Position numbers and translations under genes: made by a program | Shown: piece by piece, positions 10,319-20,294 of the stretch | Layout: each line of letters begins with the position of its first letter | Position numbering within the stretch: position 1 is the stretch's first letter | Notes under the pieces: generated by a model | Database searches by the model: none | What the model was told of the DNA's origin: nothing | Seen by the model: only the letters and a program-made list of their open reading frames with translations | DNA from: Takakia lepidozioides | Taxonomy: Eukaryota > Streptophyta > Takakiopsida > Takakiales > Takakiaceae | DNA: 64,000 nucleotides | Assembly: GCA_030704615.1 (NCBI GenBank) | Contig: CM060733.1 | Location: 3,722,001 to 3,786,000 of the forward strand | Reading direction: 5' to 3'

Positions 10319-11170
10319 GACAACATGCATTACCCTCCAGTCGACTATTCCCTTTCTGTCAATCCAAACGATCTGCATTCCCTTCCTTGGGGACCGAACG
10401 GATGCCGGCCAGGATACTACGTCCTGGTTCTGGACATCGGTTACCTTTGTGAGGTTTTCCTAAAGGATGGAAAGAAAACACCTCCTGCCACCCAGCCTTG
10501 TATCTCCGCAGGGAAATTCAAGTTAGCTACGCGAAACGGTCTTGACGAATTCGTTAAGTGGGCCGTCAAAAAGTTTGCCGTTTGTTTTTGGAACACTGGA
10601 CCTGAAATGAACGTCGAGACTATCGCCAAGGCCGTGTTCGGGAAGTACTATTCCAGGTCAGAACTTACAGCAGTGAGAATTCCGTCATGATCGACATTCA
10701 ACGAAAAATGGCCCAAAGCTCCCAAAAATCCCATCTACTTTAAACGTCTTTACGACATTTTCGCTGAGGAACACCCGACGGCTTACAAATCCAATACTCT
10801 CCTCATCGACACTGTAGACAATATGTACAAGTCTTAGGACATACCATCTTCCTTCCAAAATATAAGGCGCGCGTGGACCCTGACAGGGATAAATTTCTAC
10901 TGGAAGAGCTCAAGCCTCACCTTAACATGTTCCGGTTATCGGGGATGGATGTCATGCCGTTCAACGACCTACATCCTTTCGGCGTTTCGAAGGATTTCTT
11001 CGAGGACGACCCAGCGGTCAAATTTCTTAGAGACTTTGATTATAGGTGGCAGAAGTTCCTTAGCAATCTCGAGTTGCGTGCCGCTGCATTGGGACATAAA
11101 TATTTGTTTCACGTTCTTGCCTGGTGTCGGTTTTTCCAATGCATTGTACTGTTCCCTTTTATCATCCTAA
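10319..11170 (+). pseudogene. NLI/FCP1-like (HAD) phosphatase, first copy, decayed
   Basis: After TTATTCCACAG the frame at 10325 reads YYVLVLDIGYLCEVFLKDGK (altered HAD motif I region, only one Asp of DxDxT kept), then GLDEFVKWAVKKFAVCFWNT (motif II region) and AVFGKYYSR. An in-frame TGA at 10688-10690 is followed without a frame change by FNEKWPKAPKNPIYFKRL, then YKSNTLLIDTVDN (motif III region, usually LLIDDS). A later frame has HPFGVSKDFFEDDPAVKFL. The order matches NLI-interacting-factor-like phosphatases. The changed catalytic Asp residues and the stop argue for an inactive copy. Confidence 0.55.
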
Positions 11171-11217
11171 GTATGAATGACTCTCTGGCAGATTGGAGCA
11201 CCTGTTTCTCCTCCTGC

Positions 11218-11830
11218 GCAAGGTTGCGTTTGATTATTTTTGACGTGAATGGAGTCTTGTGCAAAATCTTGAAGCACCAGAAGAGCTACAATGTCCCCGG
11301 TTTTCAGAATCGGACTACAGAATTCCAGCTCTTGTCGGATTCCGACTTGTCTTTAGACGGGAGAAATATCGCGAAGTGTGGACATGCACAAACACTACCG
11401 GTTAGGGATTTGGAGCTCTATGATGTACAAGAACTTGCAGCCCATCCTGGATTTTTTGCTTCGTGGTCTACCTCAACCGGCCTTCGTTATGTCTCAAGAG
11501 GATTGTATTTCATGCCCTACTTCGGTTCACCCTCAATTCAAATCAGGATTGGACCCTCCTCATTTGTTTTTTGAAGCCACTGGTCAAGGTCTGGAAGGGA
11601 TTGGTGGGCAATACACCAAGAGTAACACTCTGCTCATTGACGACACGCCATGAAGTGTGTATTGAACCCGCCCGACTCATGTCTTGTTCTCAAACCGTTC
11701 CAGACCGTTGAGACTGATGGTTGCTATCTTCTCAAGGTTCTTCAGACCTATTTGCTTGGAATGAGGAAACATCCCACTGTTTCAAGCTATCTTAGGAAAA
11801 AATGATAGGGTTGAGTCTTTTTCCCAATGT
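11218..11830 (+). pseudogene. NLI/FCP1-like (HAD) phosphatase, second copy, decayed
   Basis: A second copy begins LRLIIFDVNGVLCKILKHQK, the plant-type HAD motif I with Asn in place of the second Asp. It continues in shifting frames through PAFVMSQEDC and YTKSNTLLIDDTP (motif III) to LNPPDSCLVLKPF and a C-terminal part near 11800. At least two frame changes are needed between 11400 and 11660. It may be a tandem duplicate of the copy just upstream, or the two may be exons of one rearranged gene. Confidence 0.5.
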
Positions 11831-12027
11831 TTCAAACGATCCCAAGTTTAGCCCACTCTGGATTTTATTGAGGACAACGGTTTTAAGAGTCTCAGATATG
11901 ATGCTTCAAAATAAATTATTTTTGATCAATCATCTCACTCGAGCTATTGAATATCTTCATGGTTTTCTCTTTTTCATTTCCTTGTAATCACCACGTGAAA
12001 GATATGGTACTCTTATTTGACTCATTT

Positions 12028-12105
12028 TCAGGTGAATTCTTGACGCACATTCTGGGAAATCCCAAGAGACTGATACAGGCCTTCATACGGGGACATGCCT
12101 ATATC
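12028..12105 (+). other. Short exon-like end of the old locus before the Mutator-like insertion
   Basis: After TCATTTTCAG the frame reads LTHILGNPKRLIQAFIRGHAYI and is then cut by the element border. The continuation should lie to the right of 23508. Confidence 0.25.
12097..12105. repeat. Left target-site duplication of the MULE
   Basis: GCCTATATC, identical to 23500-23508. Flanking bases differ on both sides, so the duplication is exactly 9 bp. Confidence 0.7.
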
Positions 12106-12200
12106 GGGGGGTGCTATTCCGTGAGCCCGGAGGTGTGAGCCTGTGAGCCCAGGAAAGCGTGAGCCCGGCACAGGCTCACGCCACGTCAGCATGCAAACAG
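12106..12200. repeat. Left terminal and subterminal repeats of the MULE
   Basis: The end opens with a G run and reaches CCGTGAGCCC. GTGAGCC follows three more times and GGCTCACGCC once in reverse. The motif is shared with the right end. Confidence 0.55.
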
Positions 12201-12279
12201 TGCCTATTTCCGCGGATGTCACCTATTTTCCGAGTGGTGTCACCTATTTCCGCGGGTTTGATTTGGGTAGAATTTGAGA

Positions 12280-15200
12280 ATGCCTGAACAGTTTTTGATG
12301 AGGGTGACTTCACTGATGGATTCACCAACCATTCTTCTAGCATGAATAGTTGGGGACCAACTAGCAAATGATGCGAGGATGCTCTCTACACGAACCAAAG
12401 TGGTTTGTTTTTTTCGCAATGTACTTAAGTCTGTGATGTCCACAAAACACCAAATAGATTGAAGGAACAATCCAGGCAGTCCATACAACCCCCCTCTCCA
12501 ACAATAGTTTGTAACCATGAATGTGAATTCCACGCACACATTGCAAACAGGACAACAAGGACACACAACTCCCATTTCAAATTTGGCCCAGAAATTAAAC
12601 CAAAAGAAAACTTCATATCAAGTGTCGCAGTCATCACAATCAGTGTCCACCTCCTATGCTATGTCATCTATCACAGATTCTGGCCCCAACACCACGTGTT
12701 CTACGAAGGCCGTCGTAAGGTGGACTCGAGTCCCATGAACGGACATGCTTGCTGCGAGTGCCTTCCGCATAGACAGGTAGCACGCAAGACCGAGGAGACT
12801 GCAAACAAGTCCAAATAGGTGTGATAGCCCTGGAGGGCAAGTGGAAGCACGTGGACTCCTGCACATGTCCACAAAACCCCATTTTAACACAATGATGCAA
12901 TGCACAAGTCCAACAAAGAGGATGTCTCCAATGTGCACTTTTGCCTCAAGAACAACGATTCTCGATATTGAAACAAGAATGCAAGCATGCAAAGGTTGAA
13001 CTTACTCACAGGCAAGTCGGAGTCCACTCCTTGTCAGAAGTCTCCTCTGTATCAGTATCAACGGGAGACGGGGCTTCGGAAGGACTTGAGAAGTGTGTCC
13101 ACCCAAACCCATCAGGAGGTTTCTTGTAAATCTCAGCATCCCCTTCATCCAAAGAGATGTCGCGCACTGGCCTTGCAAGCGTGGTAAGAAGCACCGGCAG
13201 TGGAATAGATGAATGAAAGACATTGAAGACACATTCGGAACGTTGGGAAATGCTGAAAGTGCAAGCTCAATCAAAACCTCATGAAATGTGAATGTTGAAG
13301 AGACGAACCTGTGCCCATCAACAAATCCAGAACTCTGGCGTCTGTGTAGTGCAGCACTCCACAATCATTTGAATGAAAGCCGGGCTCCTCTCCCTCGCCC
13401 CTCCCAAGGAACCCCATTCCCTCCCCTTCGCAAGCACACGTTGCTGTCGACGTAGTTGTGATGCTGTCATCCGTGGGGGATTTGTCCTGTCATCTATGAA
13501 CTTGGCCCCCTGAGTGATGGCAACTCGGTAATGCGGCGGAGTCGTTTGTGGATGCACCTGGACGAGAAAAAACGGACAAACAGCTTCAAATAGACGAGTC
13601 TGCGAACATGACATCCACAAGGAACTAAGAAGCAAAAAAAAATCGGGCCCCTACATATGAGTTCGAGCGACCTATACAACCCCATCCGAGAACAACCAAG
13701 AAGAGGAAGAAGAAGGCAAACTCACCATCTCTCCCGGACGATCCCCCTTCGTAAGGTACATGCTGTTCACACAATTTCATGTCTTCACGACTCTCATGCC
13801 CGAGGCTTTCAAATAGCTGGAAAGTGCACGGCGACACCGACCGTCGATGGACTGGATGAGCACCAAAAAACACCTGCATCGGACAGGAAGAAGTTGCAAA
13901 AGGAGAAAAACCCACCGCCAGTAGCGCTCATCAAAAGCATTCCAACCCGGACAAGCACCGATGGAGGGATATCCGGGACTGCCAACCCATCAGGGATGTC
14001 CAAGATGATGAGTTCGGCTGCATATGGCTTCTCCTTCCCGTTCACCCAGGATTTGGTCATTTTAGCCTGCAAACAAAAATACAATGGAATTCTCACAAGT
14101 TTAGAAACGATCCATGCCCACAGCAGACAAAAACAACAGAAGCCACAGAACCCAAAGAGAACACGCACCGTGCTGAGGAACTGCACAATCCTGTCCCACA
14201 CTGGTGATGGCTCGCCCTTGTAATCAGATTTCTTCGACTCCATCATGGCAAGGAACCCGACGTTGGCCATCTCCAACCTGGTTGGCGAATGACCCTCGTG
14301 GGATGTTCCACTGCATGGTACGGGTCCTTGGGATCAACCACCCCTTGTTTTTTTCTCCCGGATCCCCTACCATGCGGTGGAGTCTGCTGGACATGCTCCA
14401 CAGGGCCAATATCTGCAACACTTCCTGCCCTTGTGCCACCTTCCCTCTACCCCTTCCCTTCCCCAACAACACCAGCAACATCTTTTCCCTTTGCCTTTCT
14501 TCCTCTACCTGGGGTATCCTGAGCGGGAGGCTCCTTCTCTGCAAGAGTCCTCAAATTACGTTCATGAATGTCGAGGTCGGCTGCTGCGGCAGTGGCTGCA
14601 ATACGGTCATTCTCTCTCCTCAAAGACACCTCTGGAGCTGGGGTCTCAGAAGGAGGGCAATCCAAATACCAACCACAAGAAGAAAGATGGTCTGGGCCCC
14701 AGTCATGCAAGATCCCAGTAGTAAACATGGTCTGGTTGCCAGCAGGGACAAGCCACAGGTCCACGAAATCCGGATGTTTGTCCAGGCAATTCTCTTCCAG
14801 GAGAACAAACTTTATGTACCTGCAGCAACAGAGACAGCCTCATTTTACAATGGAAATATTGTGTGGCAACTTTTTCCATCACACCAGGAAGACCCCCTTC
14901 AACAGTATGCCACACAACACATTGCAACCACAGCACAAATAAGTAGTGCAAGAGTGTGCACCTGTAAAGGCATCGTTTCCAGGCTTCCTCTCCTTTTTCT
15001 TGCTGGTCCAGCTCATTGTTCGACTGATGCCACCCTCCTTGCTGAACTCTCTAAAGAAACAAAGAGTGCCACACTGTGGCTCTCCATTTCCTCATGTATG
15101 CTTCGAAGGACACCTTCGGTGCTATCATACTGATGCCATAGTCAGCCAGCTGAGTATGCAGAACCGATCTGGCCCTTTCTTCCAACTGCAAAACAATACA

Positions 15201-16740
15201 AATGCAAGAATGAACCCAAAAGCAATCACAGCGAATGTAAGAGGCAATAGAAAGATAAGGACAGGAAAAGAGAAAGAACAGTGACACAGGGAAGGACATC
15301 ACACCTGGCTCCAGTAAGTGGCCTTGTGAAGCCAGGTGTCCAGCACATTGTCACTGACAGGAATGACACGCTGGTCTTCTTCTCTTTCTCCGGCCTTGGG
15401 AACATGTGGGTATCCCTAACTGTGGGATCGGAGTTCCATATCTGCAGCCACTTCACCTTTTGTTCTGGAGACACAACGGCGGTAGACAACCTGTGCAACT
15501 TCTCCTGGGCCATTTCTGGCTTGCCTGGCTTGTTATAATGGTTTTTTTATCTCCAGGAGAAACTGCGGTCCGAATGATGGGTCGGCAATTCTCAACTGCT
15601 TCATCGAAAGCACTCATTATAGTCCTTCTTGTAGCGGTCATCTCTTTCTGGATGCGACTCTCAACCCCCTTTGCTGTCCTTCTCTCCTCAGGGGTAGAGC
15701 TGTAGTATTCCAGTTTGCCACGCTCCCCTGCATCTGCAATGTCTTGCTGCAAGGGAATGCAAGAGAGTTGCATCAGCACAAGGTCAAGGGAAACAAACAG
15801 AAACAAACATGTGGAATATGGAAGACCAGATGAAGGAAGATGTATCTCACCGTGTACATGTACTCCATGAAAGCCTCACGGGTCAACGAGTACCACGTTT
15901 CCGATGTCTTGGAGCTTTCGCACTTCTTGTACATCTCCGCTGAAAGGATGGTCTTGAAGTTGGTCAAGGGCATCTGCCCTATCCTTTGTATCCTATACAG
16001 TGTGTGAACCAAACTCGTTTTGACATGCGATGTCTCCGTTCCTCTGCAGAATGATATCTGAAGTCAGAATGAAATTCAAGGTCTTCAATCAAAGAAGAAC
16101 GGAACCACAAGTGGAACATGTAGAATGAGAAACCAACCTGTTCACATCATTCATTGCCGTCAGAAGACCCATCATGTTCCCGTCACAATCCAGCACCATC
16201 GATCGAACAGAGTAATGCACTCTTCCTCCTGTGAGTGCAGCCTCCCAATGACAGCCATCCATGCAAGCAAGCGGTGGTTCCCATCCAAACGTGAAACATC
16301 TTTCCCGAGAATGCCTGGGTGGAAGGTTTCCTGGAGAGAAGAAGTTCGAAGGATTCGTTCAGCTGTCTCCAAATGGGGTCCCAGGAGTCCACGATTGACT
16401 GATCCACGAGGAGCTCATTACCTTTGGAATCCCTAGTAGAAACGTAAAAGACTGCGGATCCATCCAAATACCCATGCACAAACTCGGCCTCCAGCTTGAG
16501 AATGTCCTTGACGAGGGTGTACGAACGACGGGCATGGAAACCAACCTACACAGGGGAATCTTCAACCTCCCACCGGGGCAAGCATACTTTGCACCACAAG
16601 CTGAGAGTTTACCTTCTGACCCCCCAGCATCTCAGCGGCTTTGCTTTCATAGAACTCATCGTCCACATCAACAATTATCTCCTTCTCCTGACCCGAAGGG
16701 ACCTCATCTGCCACACTTTGCATCTTCTCCTGCAGGGTTG
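12280..16740 (-). CDS. MULE-borne multi-exon gene with a ParB-like LDGNHR motif
   Basis: Reading leftward, exons include VHGYLDGSAVFYVSTRDSKG and VDSWDPIWRQLNESFELL, then after a frame change ETFHPGILGKDVSRLDGNHR with LLAWMAVIGRLH. Further exons are LYRIQRIGQMPLTNFKTIL through SLTREAFMEYMYT (donor GTGAGA), then after CCCTTGCAG an exon with QDIADAGERGKLEYYSSTPE and AFDEAVENCRPIIRTAV. Later pieces are DYGISMIAPKVSFEAYMRK, DKHPDFVDLWLVPAGNQTMF with HDWGPDHLSSCGWYLDCPP, VGFLAMMESKKSDYKGEPSP and KPYAAELIILDIPDGLAVPD. LDGNHR.LAWM resembles the ParB/sulfiredoxin loop. Function is unknown; it could be an accessory protein of the transposon. Exon borders in the leftmost 1.5 kb are uncertain. Confidence 0.4.
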
Positions 16741-16797
16741 TTCATTCAACTTGATATTAGAGAGCATGAAACGACGGCTGAGGCATGAAAAAGTGGG

Positions 16798-18196
16798 CTC
16801 AAAGAGTGTGCGTTGACGCACACTATTTTAAGCTGCCAGGTAAGTGTACATTGACCCTCACAGACATGTCCTATGTTGCCGAATTCCACAGAAAAAGACA
16901 ATGTAAAAGTGGGCTCAAACAGTGTGCGTTGACGCACACTGTTTTCACTTGCCATGTAAATGATCATTGAACATCTACTTGTGCCAGGTAAGTATTCATT
17001 GTAAACTCCTCATCCTCAGAAACGTGCCCTAAATGCCGAATTTAAACCGGAAAAACACTTAAATGTAGAGCTCAAACAGTGTGCGCCAACGCACACTGTT
17101 TGAGCTGCCACTGAATGGTTATTTCATCCTCAAAACTGCCCTGGAAGTCCGAATTTAACACCAAAAAACAGTGACATGACAGCTCCAGTGTGCGCCAACG
17201 CACACTGTTTGAGCTGCCACGTTGGCCGAATTTAACACCAGCTCAAACAGTGTGCGCCAACGCACACTGTTTGAGCTCCACTGAATGGATTTCATCCTCA
17301 GAAACGTGCCCTGGAAGTCCGAATTTAACACCAAAAAACACAGCTCAAACAGTGTGCGCCAACGCACACTGTTTGAGCTGCCACTGAATGGTTATTCATC
17401 CTCAGAAACGTGCCCAAGTCCGAATTTAACACCAAAAAAACACAGCTCAAACAGTGTGCGCCAACGCACACTGTTTGAGCTGCCACTGAATGGTTATTTC
17501 ATCCTCAGAAACTGCCCTGGAAGTCGAATTTAACACCAAAAAATGACATGTACAGCTGTACTGTTTGAGCTGCCACTGAATGGTTATTTCATCATCATAA
17601 ACCTGCCCTGGAAGTCCGAATTTAACACCAAAAAACAGTGACATGTCAGCTCAACAGTGTGCGCCAACGCACACTGTTTGAGCTGCCACTGAATGGTTAT
17701 TTCATCCTCAAAACCTGCCCTGGAAGTCCGAATTTAACACAAAAAAATAGTGACATGTACAGCTCAACAGTGTGCGCCAACGCACACTTTGAGCTGCCAC
17801 TGAATGGTGCCCCACCAAAAAACAGTGACATGTACAGCTCAAACAGTGTGCGCCAACGCACACTGTTTGAGCTGCCACTGAATGGTTATTTCATCCTCAG
17901 AAACGTGCCCCCGAATTTTAACACAAAAACAGTGACATGTTCAGCTAAACAGTGTGCGCCAACGCACACTGTTTGAGCTGCCACTGAAGGGTTCTGTCGT
18001 CCACATACATATCCTGGAAAACCGATATCCACGGAAACAGCAGTGAAATGTTCAGCTCAACTCACACTGTTGAGGTTGCAATTTGGGTTGTGTTGAACCT
18101 GCTGTAGTGCCCAAGTTTGGGCGTTTCGCACCTGAACAATCAAGCAAATTGGTAGGCCCAAACAGTGTGCGTTGCCGCACACTGTTTGGGCTTCCA
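16798..18196. repeat. Array of 14 hairpin units inside the MULE
   Basis: Each unit centres on a dyad with arms AACAGTGTGCG and CGCACACTGTT around a 4-base centre (usually CCAA, TTGA or TTGC), commonly extended by AGCTCA/TGAGCT to 17-bp arms. Copies begin near 16798, 16914, 17070, 17181, 17240, 17341, 17443, 17551 (damaged), 17648, 17760, 17835, 17942, 18053 (damaged) and 18154. Spacers of about 20-70 bp also repeat (TGCCACTGAATGG, TCATCCTCAGAAACGTGCCC, GTCCGAATTTAACACC). The array lies between the divergent minus-strand and plus-strand genes of the element. Confidence 0.85.
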
Positions 18197-18417
18197 GTTT
18201 GCGGTGCTTTCAGCTGGTGCAGATGTCCTGTGTGGGCTATATTCATATCAGCAACGAAACAAATGTGGGTCTTAAGATTTCACCTTTTTCTTGGCTGCTC
18301 CAGAAGACTCCCCAATTGCCGGGACCCTTTGCGCTTCGGGCTGCTCTCTGCGCCGAGCGTGTACGTGAGCCTCTCCCCCTTCCTCTTTCCGCAGGCAGAC
18401 TCCTCGTGAGGCCACCT

Positions 18418-18765
18418 TCAACATCCTCTTCCATCTCGTCTCTCCCTCAGATGCGGTGTCCTCTTCATCTGTCTTGGAACTATGGCGGGCTGCTGTTCTT
18501 CTGCTGATTCCTGCTCCTCCATCGCCACACTTTCCTCTACTCCCTCTTCTACCTCCTTTTCCTCTTCGTCCACTCTTTCCATCCTCATTCTATCTCTGGC
18601 TCTATTCCTGTTTCTAGAGCTCGTGAAGTATAGTGACTTCCTTCTCTTCCTCCTACGCTGGAAACAAGGGCTCCCCACGATGCCTCTAGAGCTCTCCAGT
18701 TTGACGTTTGTAACAAGTGCTGCTATGGCATGTAACCAAAATCGAAATTGGACGTTATCAACCAT
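18418..18765 (-). other. Possible 5' exon: basic and acidic, nuclear-type composition
   Basis: A minus-strand frame of 115 codons: MVDNVQFRFWLHAIAALVTN, then basic QRRRKRRKSLYFTSSRNRNR and a Glu-rich run (DEEEKEVEEGVEESVAMEEQ). It could be the first exon of the minus-strand MULE gene, but the hairpin array would then lie in its first intron. No splice link was established. Confidence 0.25.
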
Positions 18766-19534
18766 ATTTGGATGCGGGTGTTGTTATTGTGTGCGAACGG
18801 AATTCATCCATTCCGTCGTCTCCGTATTATCCAAGCAATAAAGCGCAAGAAAAAAAGTACATCCGTTGCATGCACTAGCGATATATGTCAGATGTACTGC
18901 GCCGCCTGCCAATACACCGCGGCCTTCTTGCTTTCTTTCAAATTCGGATGTGCCGTAGAAATCTAATGCTAGTTCATTTTCGAGCAGTTCTTGCAGATCC
19001 GCAATAATTGTTATGCTTCACATATGCATCCACGTGTGTTGTACTGCCTACCCTGTGTTTGCATTTTACCGTTACCGTCGCCATGGGGTCATTCGGCATA
19101 AAGGGTTCTGTCGGATACGACCATGTCTGGCACGCATTCGTGCGAGGTATCTTCTGCAGTGTCAGTGTTTGTGCTGTGCTCTTCTGGCACAGCACAACCT
19201 CATGACATTTGTGGTCTTCCTGTTTACTGCTCTCCAGGGTTGTTGCCGTCTTTTCATAATGGATGGTTTCATGTCGTTTTCAGTGTTTGTTTTCATCCAT
19301 AAACAGCACGGCTTTCTGTAGTATTTGAAAACAGTTTTTCTGGTTAGTGCCTCTTGGCGTTGCTGTTTCCGAAGTGAAGGTGCATCTCATCCCTACATCC
19401 TTTGCATGCATCACCTGCAACCTTTGGATTGGAGCTACCCTTGTTGACCTCGGTTTGCTTGTCTTAATTCCCCTTTCGGTAATTGCGGGCTATCAGTTCG
19501 AGGATTCCGCAACTTTCGTTCAGTGAGGGAAAAC

Positions 19535-20258
19535 ATGTCGAGGGGGAGCGAGATACACTTGCTCGATTCCATTCCAATGCAGGTACTCTTCCACTGACTG
19601 CCACTGCAGACGACGATGGGTTTGCAGTTGTTCATGAGGATGAGCTGGTTACAGTGTTCCGCTGGAGTTGGGTTCTCTCCTTGTTCAAAAAGAGGTGTAT
19701 GACGAGGATGGGAATTTGGATTCTGGGCACTTGGAGAAACCATTGGTTGGCAAGTGTGGAAGGAAGTGGAGAGTCCTTCCAGGCACATACCGTGTCCTTG
19801 GAAAAGAGAGAAGACAATCAGCAGGATCGGTCGTTACCCCTGGCACTGCAGCATCGGTCGTGCAACAGAAGGGCACAGTTCCTGTGAAACAAGAGGTGAG
19901 CACATCCACTACCTTCGTGACTCTTTCAGACTCGTCCTCGGAGGATGTTTCTGAGATTCCTCCGCCAGTGCAGACTCCGTCATTGGATGATGACGAATTG
20001 CAAGAGATAACGAGTGTCATTCCAAAATTGAAAGCCCTCGCAGGTGTGCCTGGGTGCAAGAGCGAGCTGCGTTTTGTTGATTGGGAGTCCCTTCCTGTGC
20101 AACGGGTTCAATACGTGCCAGCACAGTTTGATGGGGACATCCTGTTTGAGCTCAACCCTCCCACCTCTTCCACTGGACTGGCTGGGCTTTTACAGGGCAT
20201 GGACAAGAAACATGACGGACATCCTTGGTGCAGGACAAAAAACGTCGAACATCCATAA
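19535..20258 (+). CDS. N-terminal exons of the MULE transposase gene
   Basis: A candidate start is ATG at 19535 (SRGSEIHLLDSIPMQ, then GTACTC donor). The next exon carries KEVYDEDGNLDSGHLEKPLV, GRKWRVLPGTYRVLGKER, a Ser/Asp-rich linker (VTLSDSSSEDVSEIPP), WESLPVQRVQYVPAQFDGDI and GMDKKHDGHPWCRTK. At AGGACAAAAAAC the frame runs into a stop (NVEHP); one base fewer in the A run gives TSNIHNDIGLKFRRSSALG. This is the DNA-binding part that precedes the transposase core. Confidence 0.45.
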
Positions 20259-20294
20259 CGACATTGGCTTGAAATTTCGGAGGTCGTCTGCGTT

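Noticed and set aside
1-12105. The old locus as an integrated giant-virus fragment
   Set aside because: Palindromes and an SP-repeat tail are suggestive, but no capsid, polymerase, packaging ATPase or other hallmark gene is seen, and the genes have plant-like introns.
16790-18200. The hairpin array as a CRISPR array
   Set aside because: Units are palindromic and spacers also repeat; the context is a eukaryotic transposon with no cas genes.
18482-18841. Plus-strand Ser-rich frame (SSADSCSSIATLSSTPSSTS) as a gene
   Set aside because: It is the complement of a Glu-rich minus-strand frame; such Ser/Glu mirror frames are common and the plus reading shows no domain.
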